The notes under the pieces were generated by a model. That model saw nothing but the letters and a program-made list of their open reading frames with translations, had not been told where the DNA came from and made no database searches. 20,298 nucleotides of DNA from Protostelium mycophagum (taxonomy: Eukaryota; Evosea; Variosea; Protosteliida; Protosteliaceae). The translations under genes and the position numbers were made by a program. Below, piece by piece: positions 1 to 9,370 of this stretch (its first letter is position 1; every line of letters begins with the position of its first letter). Where the stretch lies: NCBI GenBank assembly GCA_002081555.1, contig MZNV01002057.1, positions 1-20,298 on the forward strand, given 5' to 3'.

Positions 1-160
1 TGGATGAACCCACATTCGCAATAGAGTAACAGTAGTTGAGAGCTTGTCCTTTGGCCTCGGTGGGAGTGCCTGTACAGTTTGCAGAGCTATAGGTGTAGGT
101 GATGAAAGCGTCGGCGGAGACGGAAGCGACGAGGGCAATGAGAAGGATGGTCTTCATCAT
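1..160 (-). CDS. Secreted small protein, N-terminal part (3' cut by window edge)
   Basis: Reading leftward from an ATGATG pair at 160/157, the frame stays open to the window edge (53 codons). The N-terminus (MMKTILLIALVASVSADAF) is a textbook signal peptide: one Lys, a hydrophobic core, and an Ala-X-Ala cleavage site near residue 16. The mature part starts FITYTYSSANCTG and has two Cys in the visible portion with small polar residues, typical of a small extracellular Cys-containing protein. The gene continues outside the window, so total length and family are unknown. The complementary ORFs across this stretch have no comparable features. I am confident about the signal peptide but not about any function. 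Confidence 0.65.
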   Translation of the reverse strand, partial: MMKTILLIALVASVSADAFITYTYSSANCTGTPTEAKGQALNYCYSIANVGSS

Positions 161-340
161 TTCGGCTCTGAATGCGAGATCTGGTGGAAGCGGATAATGC
201 CAAACACTCAAACCTCCCACTGGTGTCGACGTCGACGTCAGATCTTGAGGTCGGCATGGTGACCTTTCCATACAATGCGCGTGAAGTCCTCACGTTCAAA
301 GTGGAGGTAATATTTTTTTACCCAAAGGTGCCAATACTTA

Positions 341-726
341 GCAACAAATTTTGACACCTTTGAAACACACCAGAGCAGTTTGCCAGCTGTGAAGAACAGG
401 CCGACGAAATCATTTGAAAAGTCTTTATACATGATTGGCAATCTCCACGAAGGTCACTCTCTTCGTGTTTCTCTTGGACTCCTGAATAGAATCATGACCA
501 GATCGTTCATGTCATCTACCTTTCTGACGCAACAAATTTTGACAACTTTGAAACACATCAGAGCATCTTTGACAGTTTGCCAGCTGTGAAGAACAGGCCG
601 ACGAAATCATTTGAAAAGTCTTTATACATGATTGGCAATCTCCATGAAGGTCACTCTCTTCGTGTTTCTCTTGGACTCCTGAATAGAATCATGACCAGAT
701 CGTTCATGTCATCTACCTTTCTGACG
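341..726. repeat. Tandem duplication, two ~190-nt copies
   Basis: Copy 1 (341-529) and copy 2 (529-726) are nearly identical. Equivalent points are 197 nt apart in most of the unit (for example, the word ccagctg at 383 and 580). Copy 1 lacks nine bases, around atctttgac, that copy 2 has near 566-574. The only other differences I see are a few substitutions. The junction is head-to-tail with no spacer. On the minus strand copy 2 contains the C-terminal half of the ORF at 651-854, so copy 1 is a duplicated 3' end of that ORF or exon. The high identity implies a recent event or an assembly artefact. Confidence 0.93.
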
Positions 727-854
727 TCGCTCAAGTCGATCGAGTATTCGTTTGTGTAACCCGCGGCAAATATCTGCATCCATTTTGCGGCCTGTTGTAA
801 TGCATTGTCTGGCACAACCACCTTCGAGCTCATCAGTGATAGTCTTTCTTCCAT
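651..854 (-). CDS. Small hypothetical protein, or last exon of the upstream membrane-protein gene
   Basis: A 67-codon ORF starting at ATG 854 (MEERLSLMSSKVVVPDN...). The composition looks coding: a helical stretch AAKWMQIF, then acidic and charged residues to RSPRETRRE and stop. I do not recognise it. Two readings are possible. It may be an independent small gene using ATG 854. It may instead be the terminal exon of the membrane protein to its right: the donor AAA|GTAATC at about 999 and an acceptor GCTCGAAG|GTG would join ...FLTEK to VVVPDN in the same phase, giving a smooth reading. The 3' half has been duplicated to the left (341-529). Transcript data would decide. Confidence 0.4.
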   Translation of the reverse strand: MEERLSLMSSKVVVPDNALQQAAKWMQIFAAGYTNEYSIDLSDVRKVDDMNDLVMILFRSPRETRRE

Positions 855-983
855 GTATATTGAGGTCTAATTTTTGGTGTTTTTTTTTGCCTTTTGAATT
901 GAAGTTGCGTCAAACACAAAATGCTTTGGCTGAGCTCCAATAATTCAACTTCACGGTTACAAACACGTGAATTACCGTGAAAT

Positions 984-2507
984 TTAATATAAGATTACTT
1001 TTTCTGTGAGGAAGTCGCCCGTATTCTGAATGTTGATGGTGAGGACCTTCTGGTTAACGCCCCTCTCCATCTTTTGTTCTAAATGTAAAGACATCAGGTT
1101 GAACGTGCTTTTGGTGTATTCTGCTTTGGCTGGTTGTAGACTGTACATCCTTCCCAAATGATAGAATACACCGCGTCCGAGAACACAGTAGTACAGTTCC
1201 CGAGCATTCCTGTGATGACGTCATGACACATTAACAAAATAAAACGAATATACTATGTCTGCAGCAAAGCTCCAGAGGGATTTATTGCAGTGGTTTCTTC
1301 ACACATTAAAATGCTCGGTAAATAGCGTGTTTCTTACCGTGAATCGAGGAATATGAATAACACCCGCAAACAAAAAGACACAAAAAATCAAACTCGGTTG
1401 TCACAACTCAACTACATTTTGGTGCAGTTTTAGTGATTAAATAGAAGTACGACATTCACCTCTGCCAGTTCATCGATGAGATTAGAGCGTAAGGACCAAG
1501 GACCGCTAAGACGATGAATGCACAAAAGGAAGCCGCCCATTCGAGATGTAAAATGAAGAGTACGACTGTTGCAGTCAGATCAATCCTTTTTATTGAAGGT
1601 TCACCAAGAGTATTTCAGTGACAAAGACAACGATAAAATGAATGTAGTAATAAGTTGCGGCAGAGCAGCAAAGACGAATGTTTTGATGTTCTTTGTGGCT
1701 GTTTTTTTGGTGATGTACAAAGCCGCAAAACAAAAAGTGTACAGAAAACATCAAAGATGTTTTTTCGAGGCTTGCCACAAAAAGCCAAAATTCTTATCCA
1801 CAATTCCTCTGTAGCTTAACCTTATCTCGCACTGATAATGCGTGATCTCATGCTGGAAGCCGCTCGTGATTTTGGAGCTTGAGTTCTTCGAACAACATGA
1901 GAAGCTCACTTGTGGCGATGGTACAAGCGAGCAGGAGGAAGAAGGTGTACACAGGGCTTCGCCATCCCCACAATGTTATCTCTGAACGAGGCGACGAGTT
2001 CTGTGTGCTGGGGTCGAATGACCAAGTGCCAATATGAGACTCTCCAAACAGAGAACGGATGTGTAATCTCTGTCTATATCGCAGATCAGCGATCAGAAAC
2101 AGCTCCTCAGACCTACTTTGTAGCCCAAGTTAGCAGGGTGATTAAAAAGGCACTGACAAGAAGGAAGTCTAATATCTCAAGACCTCCTAAAATAAAGAGG
2201 TAAATGTCGTTATCCAGTGATCCAAAAACAAAGGTAATTATGAGAAAGATGACCAGAGTGAGCAGGGCGGCTGAACATATGTATATCCTCACATTGATTC
2301 TACACTAACGTGAGATTAGATTATAGGATCTCCTCACGATTTCAGCAGGTAGCTCTCCAGATCCACATCATCTGGCTTTAAAGGATGTGTTTTCAATAAG
2401 ATAGCTGTCTCATCCACAGACATCGGCGTTGTGGTGATGACGATTCGCTTCCTTGTGCCAAACTTCAAGAAAAGCGGGTTAAGAAATTTCCAAACGGAAA
2501 GTGTCAT
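984..2507 (-). CDS. Multi-pass membrane protein, six exons, unknown family
   Basis: Exons (minus strand): 2507-2338, 2299-2117, 2073-1910, 1808-1743, 1565-1460 and 1209-984. The introns are 38, 43, 101, 177 and 250 nt, all GT-AG with matching phases, giving 304 residues. The protein starts MTLSVWKFLNP, has a polar N-terminal segment (~25-58), then hydrophobic helices near residues 60-83 (SAALLTLVIFLIITFVFG) and 88-113. Another follows in the exon with VYTFFLLLACTIAT, and a long one (~210-240) around WAASFCAFIVLAVLGPY. The tail after YYCVLGRG is soluble. An alternative is that exon 3 runs on to a stop at 1848, giving a 192-residue protein; the strong donor GTGAGC at 1909 and the well-joined downstream reading argue for the longer model. 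The last exon may also splice on into 651-815. I recognise no family. The start codon is 78 bp from the divergent C2 gene. Confidence 0.6.
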
Positions 2508-2585
2508 TTGGTTTTTTACAAACCAATCTTTGACGCGGCCGACCTTAATTTGAATTTTCTGAAAGGGCGGGAAACTTTCAATTCT
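2508..2585. promoter_or_regulatory. 78-bp divergent promoter region
   Basis: This is the whole gap between the start codons of two divergent genes (2507 minus, 2586 plus), so it must hold both core promoters and 5' leaders unless one of the starts is misplaced. The plus frame is open back to 2508 but has no ATG before 2586. I see no clear TATA box; an A/T-rich stretch lies at about 2509-2518. The function is inferred from position only. Confidence 0.4.
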
Positions 2586-3477
2586 ATGACTGCAAGAGAA
2601 TCATGGCTGAGAAAGGCACGAGACCTAGCAAAGAGTCTCGACGAAGCTTTAGAGGCTGATGAGCATGATGGAAGGCTTGCCACCCTAATCGAGTTTGGTG
2701 AAGTGAAAAGACGAGGACAAATTGGACCCGTCAGCACACTCACAACAAAGCTCCTAATTCCAAATGATGGAAAGACAGTCGGGCGGGTGGTGGAGAATCG
2801 ATCATTCACACTCTTAAAGAAGGAGAAGATCAGCTGCTCAATTCACAATGTATTCGAAGCTTATCCTTCAAGAATTCAGCAGTTACAAGATCAGATGTAT
2901 ATCATCGAAGTATGGCAGCAAGATCAGCTTGTTGGGCTCATCAAGCTTCCGACACACCCATTCTGGCTTGCATTTCGACAGTCAGCGCATTTATAGAAGT
3001 AGAAAGAAGGCGGAAAAGACCCAGAAGAGGGGGAAACCAAAAGAAATAGTTGGTACCCAGACACACAATTTTCAAGAACAGATACCAAAATTGAACAATT
3101 CAAAACCAAAAAAATCACTTATGGACGAGATGTACGAACTGCGACAGGACATCATCAACAACAATTTAGACATCACCCTCACAGACTCGGATGAGGAGTT
3201 CGAATCTGCTCGAAGGTCTGCTCGGAGCCGCCCAGAGTTCAGTGATGATCTACAACGAAGGATCAAGAAGCTTGTACAGATGGATCTGTCGACAGTCATG
3301 GGGGAGGACGCAATGTCGACGGAGGAGCTAGGTTGGAAGAAAGATGAATTGGGTTGGAAGAGCGAGGAGCCAACAGCAACTTCAGAAGATTTAGCCCGTC
3401 AACTGAAAGAAAAAATGTTGGAACTGGACAATGTACAAAAGGGTCTCGTGGACAGATTGTACTCTTTAAGTAAATAG
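2586..3477 (+). CDS. C2-domain / coiled-coil protein (C2CD3-like fold, weak)
   Basis: Two exons, 2586-2980 and 3030-3477, joined by a 49-nt GT-AG intron in phase 2, give 280 residues. Exon 1 starts MTARESWLRKARDLAK (amphipathic helix). It then has a beta-rich stretch ending in IIEVWQQDQLVGLIKLP and FWLAF, the pattern of the last strands of a C2 domain (V-W-x-x-D-x-L-x-G), most like centriolar C2CD3-type C2 modules. Exon 2 is charged and probably helical: an acidic TDSDEEF segment, a repeated EELGWK/DELGWK motif, and a C-terminal coiled coil from about residue 245. Without the intron the frame would end at 2996. Known C2CD3 proteins are much longer and centriolar; this is at most a relative, and a centrosome role is speculation. 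Confidence 0.6.
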
Positions 3478-3722
3478 AGATGTCATCACGTTTATTTCTG
3501 TCTTCCTGGTTGTTCAGTCCCGCGCGAAAAGAAACGAATTTCGCTTCCCTTCGCCTTGTTTGGTGAAACCGTTCGGCGTTTTGCGACCCAGCCCGTTGGC
3601 GAAATTAATATTAATATGGTGCTTTACAACGAGCCACTTCTCATTCCGAGAATGGAAAGCGACTTCGAAATCTGAAAATAGAATAAATTCGGCATGGTGT
3701 TGTTTCATGTTTTTTCGCCAAG

Positions 3723-5019
3723 ATGTTGGATGAGGCCGAATGGCAGGAGCCGTCATCGCAGAAACAACACCACACCATCACCATTCTTGCCCAGGTCCGC
3801 GGATTACCAAAAGCGATGCAAACAACAGCCTCAATCAGACCGATGAACATGCTGAGCAGCAAGGACAAGGATAGCCTTGTCCCGCTCCTCAACATTCTCA
3901 ATCGCCTCAACGCCGCGCAATTCAGATCACTCACTCTGTTTGTTTCACCAACATCTCTCTCTGAATCAGGAGATGCATCCCCGGACCTGTGGCTTCCTCA
4001 AATTTCTTCTCTCATTTCACGAGCTAAAGAGGATGAATTAACTGCTGTATATCAATTCATCGAACAAAGAGGAAGCGGGGATGGAATCGCCGAACCATTT
4101 CCAAGTTCTGTCTTGACCTCTTGGTCTACTGCTAGTGGCATTCCCTCAAGAGAGTTGGAATCCACTATGGGTCTTGTGGCTTCTCTTCAACTCCTTTCGA
4201 AGCTTCTCAATTCTTTATCTATTATGCAGCTCATGAAATTATTCGAGGTAAGAAAGACACACATAAATGTCATTTCGTTGAAATCATCAATTTTCTCTTG
4301 TGGATTATTTTCATTGCCTTGAATCGAGATCAGCCCTTTTAAATCTTTAAATTGCCTGATCATTAAGATTATTAATCTTTATAGGTTCTTCCCAATTCCC
4401 CTCCACTCCAGCAATTACTTCTTCTCCAGCAAGTTCAACAGCTCTTTGCACAGTTGCAACCAGACACCATTCTCAATCTTCACTCTCAATTGGCCGGTGC
4501 TCCTCCAGGTGAGTTAATGACGATACGTCTTTGATTAATCGAGGTCTTTTCTTCACCATTCGTTTTGATTTGTCATGATCACAACTTCGGGCACGTGAAG
4601 ATTATTTGTGGCAAATCATGATGTGATCCGACTTGCAATTATTCATGATCAGACCCATATCACACCACCTCCATTTGATTACTCACAATCCTTCAGGAAC
4701 GGAACACGAGCTCCTCCTTCAGATTCTTTCCCTACCCAGCGAATACTTCCAACTATACCAACCTCTTCGCATCCTCTTGAGTCTTGAACAAGATGAGCTA
4801 CTTCGTCTCCAGACCGTTTTGCCTCACTTATTACCCGTTCAGATGTTACAATTGTTGCAACTTTTACAACTGCAACCTTTTGACGTTTTAGAACTAAGAA
4901 ATCTCATCGTGCCCTCTGAAGATGAGGAGATGGAAGATGAGATCAACCAACCTAAAGTAGGCCCCTCTGGCATGCCCGTGCCCCTCCCTCCCCCCAGCGA
5001 TAAGTACGTCTCGTTGTAG
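3723..5019 (+). CDS. Leucine/glutamine-rich helical protein, three exons
   Basis: Exons 3723-4247, 4385-4508 and 4697-5019; introns of 137 nt (phase 0) and 188 nt (phase 1) with good GTAAG/GTGAG donors. The model gives 323 residues from ATG 3723; in-frame ATGs further in (for example 3812 and 3842) are alternative starts. The sequence is dominated by leucine-rich amphipathic helices with a loosely repeated pattern (QLLLLQQVQQLFAQL, QMLQLLQLLQLQPF). An acidic patch (EDEEMEDE) and a Pro-rich end (PVPLPPPSDKYVSL) follow. It is not a canonical leucine-rich-repeat protein, because the spacing is irregular. I do not recognise a family. It is probably an alpha-helical scaffold or interaction protein. 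A poly(A)-type AATAAA lies at 5095. Confidence 0.7.
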
Positions 5020-5362
5020 TTTGTCCTTTTCGTATATTTGTCCACGAGACATTTTATTGTGTGGCACTACAACTGCCCATTTGTGTCAAGTGTAAATAAA
5101 TGACGTGGCTTTTGCGTCACAACAAAAGAACCGCTGAGGCAAATCACACAAAATTTGTATGAATACCGTATGAATTTGTCTCAAGGCTTTGCCTGAGCTC
5201 ATCAAAATGTTATGGTCTAAATGACAAATTACATTTTAACCATATGCAAAGTTTATAAATGGGATTTTGCCGCCGAAAGCGTTTATTGCGCAATCGAGCG
5301 AAAAAAATGTTGTATTATATCTATACTTCATCTGCGGCGCACAAAGTCTTCAGTAGATCTCC
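5020..5362. other. Intergenic region / 5' region of the CudA-like gene
   Basis: It holds the 3' end signal of the leucine-rich gene (AATAAA at 5095-5100) and an A/T-rich stretch with TATAAA near 5252. That box lies about 110 nt before the predicted start at 5363, so it could be a TATA element with a roughly 80-nt leader. Open frames from 5221 and 5259 run into the first coding exon in other frames and look non-coding. A small upstream exon cannot be excluded. Confidence 0.4.
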
Positions 5363-8013
5363 ATGTCTCCATTTCCAACAAAACACAGACGCCTCACCCT
5401 TCAAATCGTGGAGCAGCCACCGGAGAAGTCAGTCTACAAACGAAATTTGAAACCCAACCCGATGGTCATGATGGTCGGTGATCAGCGTCTTAATGATGGT
5501 AATCTATACGTCGTCCCCAGACTTGTCCGATGTGACACCTTCAAGGAGGAGCCCAAATTTCTCACAGGTGAAATTTCGATGAAAATTCACAAAAAATTCC
5601 TTGAACTTTCTGTTTTTTGTTCTTGGTAATAAAAATTCGCCACAAAAATAGTATGCGTGCAGCCGTAAATAAATTCTATTTTTGGATTCTACCTGTCAAA
5701 GAACCATGTTATTTCCCGCCAAAACTTCTCTTTCCACGAATTTCACTGAAAGTTCCAGGAAATCGCCCCATCAGAGTGACGTCAGGCCGTGTTGTCACTT
5801 TTAGAAAATTAAAAGTCACGACTACCTCGCACCAACAGCAAGAGACACTCTTTTGCGTTCGTTTTGAGCTCAGAAGATACTCACAAGCACCTCTTAACGT
5901 GTCCCCCTCCTCGTCCAGCCACAACCTGGCGGGTCTGGCCGCAGGTGAGTTCTTTTCGAAATTTCGCGGAGATTTCCTATACTGATGATGCAGAAGGTAC
6001 AGTGATACCTCCTTTGGGTGCTGCGGGCGCCAACGCGGCAAACGCGAATGCGATGTCAGATATGGCTCTTGATGATGATGGTGAATTCGAGGTGAGATAT
6101 CTCATGTACACGATTTGGTACAAGAACAGTGTTCACATTGACAATTTCAACACAATAGAAAGACAGTTTTAGAAAAAATTATTTTAAGAAGATAAAGCTG
6201 AAAGACGCAGGTTCTCGACTCGATTTTTTCCAACCCCATTTGTGTCCTCTCCCACTCTACCCAGGTGAGATTCCCCTGAAATCTCGGTGAAATTTCAATG
6301 CTGACTCGTTGTAGATGAAACCCGTACCCAGTGCTGCCCCCTCCGTCGCTGAGATTATTCCCGCCTTTGGACCCTCTTCTGGAGGAACCAGAGTTGCTAT
6401 TTTAGGCGCCAACTTTGCCGATTCTCCAGCCGCCCGGATCCGATTTGATATGGTGGAGGTGATCATCTACAATCCTCTGAAATTTCACTGAAATCTCCAG
6501 GTCATGCCCATATTCCATGGCGCAGGAACGCTGATATGTCACACACCCCAACACCCCGCAGGACACTCTCAAGTCAGGGTGTCGAATGCTTCAAAGAAAT
6601 GGTCCGAAGACTTTGCGAATTTTGTCTACGTTTACGATGAGAAGGCGGGAAATAACTCCGAGACAGTCACCGCGGGTCAGACTCCGAGTCGGGGTCCTGG
6701 CGCCCCCAATGGCGCGCATTCTGGGAATGTTCAGAGAAATGTTCAAGGAAGAGGACAACCTGCACAAAGAAGCAGAGGACCCGCAAACCCACCCCCCTCA
6801 AGACAAGTAAGAGGAATTTGTATTCGTCATTCTTCGTCATCACAATTCCTCCGAAAATAGATTTGACAAAAAGACATAAAGATATAAATAAAAACTTAAC
6901 TCCGACAGGCCTCTGTTGGATTTATTGAGAAGAAGGGGATGCCTTATAAGATGGATGATATCACAACATCGAGAATGATGCAGCTGTTCTTAGCTTATTC
7001 TTCTTGGGAGGGAAACCTTCACGATGTGAGTTTTTTTAAACAACTTGATGTCTTAATGCATCAGCCTATACAAGTGATCTCTTGTCGATTTTTGCGGTCG
7101 TAAAAAATAAATTGTATCTACATCGTTGTAGAACCATCTTCTGACCTGATTAGGTGAGCCAAGTTCTTGAAAATGATGTCGACGTGAACGCAAAGGACGA
7201 GAGAGGTTACACACCTCTTCACTATTCTTCTGCGAGTGATTTCCTCGAAATTTCTCAGAAACTTCTCTCCCACGGATGCCAAGCTGACGTCATCGACAAC
7301 AACGGTAACTTTCTAAGAAATTTCTCCCATCTGACATGCTCAGGCCGGACACCCCTTCTCTGGGCTTGTTTGGAAGGTTGCGACCGCGTTGTAGATCTAC
7401 TGGTCTCAAGTGGCGCGAACCTCAACTCCCCCGACTACACCGGACTCTCCCCCCTCGCCGCCTCCCTCATCTTCGGCCATCTACAATCAGCACGAACTCT
7501 GGTGACATCTGGTGCTTCCGTATTCCACAGAGGAGTTTATGAGGAGACACCTTTACACTTAGCTTCTGCGGTTGGTTCTATAAAACTGTGCCAGCTCATC
7601 TTGCAGATGGGCGCTCACATTGATGCACAAGATGAAGAGAGTGAGTATTATTGGTCTCTATTCCAAGAAACGTTGTGCAAACTTCTGGGGCAGCAACCTC
7701 TGATAGAGTTACAAGAAGGCGATGTGCATCCTGATGGCAGAGCCACGGCAAGGCAAATGCCAGATGAATATTCCAACAGAATCTCTTCTGATCCTTTGCA
7801 GACGAAACACCTCTCTTCTGGGCTGCAAGAGAAGGACACGACCACGTTGTTGAATTCCTCCTCTCTAGAGGAGCGGACGCTTCCGCTCTTAATGCAGATG
7901 AGGAAGTCGCACACATCAAGAGAGATGATATTACCAAGATGAAGATGGACAAGGAGAGAATGATGAAGAGTTTTAGACTTGAGAAGCTGAAGATGACAAC
8001 TTTGATGGCCTAG
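5363..8013 (+). CDS. CudA/Spt23-like transcription factor with IPT/TIG domain and ankyrin repeats
   Basis: Ten exons: 5363-5567, 5759-5944, 5994-6091, 6211-6264, 6315-6458, 6501-6806, 6909-7025, 7154-7304, 7344-7640 and 7802-8013. Introns are 39-191 nt, all phases match, and the product is 589 residues. Residues ~10-125 carry IVEQPPEKSVYKRNLKPNP, YVVPRLVRCDTF and TSHQQQETLFCVRFELRRY. From memory these match the DNA-binding core shared by Dictyostelium CudA and fungal Spt23/Mga2. Residues ~182-265 form an IPT/TIG domain (AFGPSSGGTRVAILGANF ... VMPIFHGAGTLICHTP ... VRVSNA). Residues ~370-555 are ankyrin repeats (GYTPLHYSSA, GRTPLLWACLEG, ETPLHLASAVG, ETPLFWAAREG). A Lys/Met-rich helix ends the protein. 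AATAAA follows at 8019. It should act in the nucleus as a sequence-specific regulator. Spt23/Mga2 are membrane-tethered; see the two exons at 8246-8527 for a possible alternative tail. Confidence 0.88.
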
Positions 8014-8115
8014 GGAACAATAAATTACTGGATATATGTAAAAGGTCACAGTGATGTTTTGATTTGGGAGACACCCAAGTATTTTTCAAGCTACACTTCT
8101 GGATTTCAACATCCA

Positions 8116-8187
8116 GGCTCCTTAGCACAATGGCAGTGCATCCGACTCCAGATCGGAAGGTTGGGTGTTCAAGTCACTCAGGGGTCA
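8116..8187 (+). tRNA. tRNA-Trp (CCA anticodon)
   Basis: A complete 72-nt cloverleaf without an intron. The acceptor stem pairs GGCTCCT with AGGGGTC (two G-U pairs) and the discriminator is A. D stem GCAC/GTGC. Anticodon stem TCCGA/TCGGA around loop CTCCAGA, so the anticodon is CCA (Trp). Variable loop AGGTT. T stem GGGTG/CACTC with loop TTCAAGT (a good B box). A TTTT run at about 8191 can serve as an RNA polymerase III terminator. It lies 102 nt after the stop of the IPT-ankyrin gene, on the same strand, upstream of two apparent exons for a membrane tail. Confidence 0.95.
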
Positions 8188-8245
8188 ATCATTTTGTCTT
8201 AGTTTTGACAACCCTTTCATTCAATGTTGTTTGGTTGCTTTGCAG

Positions 8246-8527
8246 AGCACAGAAAGATTGCGTCAACTGTGGTTTGCACACAATGAAATTTATACATATT
8301 TGGACAATTTTGTAAAATTAATTCAACAATTTTTCTCTTGTTAGATTTAAACTTTGTAGTGACACAACGGTCAACATACCGAATTAATCAAGAACTGTTT
8401 TCAGAGACAAACTCATGATCAACAAGCCAACTCATCGCCAAGTGTGAAGATCTTCTTTATCCTTATAATCGCCCTTTTTGCCTTCGTCATCCCTTACATT
8501 TCTCCGTCTTGTGATTGCTCCAATTAA
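8246..8527 (+). CDS. Two exons encoding a C-terminal membrane anchor (5' exons unresolved)
   Basis: The acceptor TTTGCAG opens exon 8246-8311 (STERLRQLWFAHNEIYTYLDNF). A GTAAAA...TTTTCAG intron of 93 nt (8312-8404) then joins in phase 0 to 8405-8527 (RQTHDQQANSSPSVKIFF...). The C-terminus has one hydrophobic helix (FFILIIALFAFVIPYI) and a short lumenal end SPSCDCSN, which is tail-anchor topology. No in-frame ATG lies between the tRNA gene and the first exon, so the 5' part must be further left, across the tRNA. One option is that these are alternative 3' exons of the IPT-ankyrin factor. Fungal Spt23/Mga2, its closest architectural relatives, carry just such a C-terminal ER anchor. A weak in-phase donor GAA|GTC exists at 7905/7906. 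Otherwise this is a separate tail-anchored protein whose start I cannot place. Confidence 0.55.
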
Positions 8528-8778
8528 GTTTCTTTTTTGGTTTAACAAACCCTAGACTGATCACAGTGTGAACACAGTCTAAGATTCAATATCCACAATA
8601 AATTGAATGCAGGATCAAATATATTGTTTAGGTGTTCGCCTGTCTTGTGCGATAAAAGTGTTCTGTATTAATAAAGCTCAGAAGAATATCATATGAACTT
8701 ATTTTATGATAGCTTCTTCAGCCAAAATAAAAAAGTCAAAGAAATATGATATAAAAATTCTGTACATCACTGCGCCTT

Positions 8779-9319
8779 TTATGTCAAGGAAAATCCGCTA
8801 AAGACATAGCGTATGGCAGTTCTCACGATGGGAAAGAAGTCCCTTCAAAGATCAGAAAAACTTTGCATAAAACAGAAATATGATCAAGAAAAGACTCACT
8901 TGAAGAGCATGAAGAATCCCAATATTTCCAACACAAAACCGAAGAAGGAATAGCCGTTTAGAATCAGAAAAATGCCGAGGGAAAATGTGAGCGTGAAGGG
9001 AATCTTCTGTGGTGAGAGAACGAAATTCTGGAGTCTTTGTCTTCCCAAACATAAGAAAATTCCAATCAATAGAAGAAGCTGAAATTCTATGAGATGTGGG
9101 ATCTTCGGAAGTAGAAACTCACATTTGCCACGGATAACAGACCAGTATCGAGGAACATGAGAAAGCCAATAGCACCAAAGAAGACAGCAAAGATCAAGAA
9201 GATAATACCAACTTCTACGTGGTGATCAGCTTCGCCTCAAATCTAGGAAAGAAAGAAGTACTTTGTGACTCGGACACCCATCCTGTGTATTCCTCATCGT
9301 CATCTTCTACTTTCCCCAT
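8779..9319 (-). CDS. GOT1: GOT1 family Golgi vesicle-transport protein
   Basis: Exons (minus strand): 9319-9262, 9214-9123, 9078-8900 and 8842-8779; introns 47, 44 and 57 nt; 130 residues. This is the four-helix Got1/Sft2-like membrane protein of the early secretory pathway, active in ER-Golgi or intra-Golgi vesicle fusion. The visible signatures fit the family: ESQKVGIIFL at the start of helix 1, FLDTGLLSVANLLLLIGIFLCLGRQR, then FTLTFSLGIFLILNGYSFFGFVLEILGFFMLF, and the conserved FFPIVR before the last helix. The length is close to the family's ~130-140. The N-terminus has an acidic extension (EDDDEEYTGW). A 26-nt intron using an earlier acceptor is also in phase, but the 47-nt choice restores the expected SQKVG junction. 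It is divergent from the HMG/BRCT gene. Confidence 0.9.
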
Positions 9320-9370
9320 TTTTTGGTAAATCGGCCGATGTTGATCTGGCGGTTGGGTTCGTTGTAATTC
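9320..9370. promoter_or_regulatory. 51-bp bidirectional promoter gap
   Basis: Only 51 bp separate the start codons of GOT1 (9319, minus) and the HMG/BRCT gene (9371, plus). If translation of the latter starts at the second in-frame ATG (9449), the gap is 129 bp. That extra part contains TCACGTGA (E-box-like) at about 9376-9383. I see no TATA box. Confidence 0.4.

Noticed and set aside
1910-2203. 97-codon plus-strand ORF
   Set aside because: It overlaps two exons of the minus-strand membrane protein, which have clear hydrophobic helices and matched splice phases.
2981-2996. Possible 16-nt micro-intron (GTCAGCGCATTTATAG) or frameshift in the C2-domain gene
   Set aside because: The same donor with the acceptor at 3028-3029 gives a normal 49-nt intron in the correct phase, so neither a micro-intron nor a frameshift is needed.
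9236-9261. Possible 26-nt intron in GOT1
   Set aside because: A 47-nt alternative ending CACGTAG is also in phase and restores the family's SQKVG junction.
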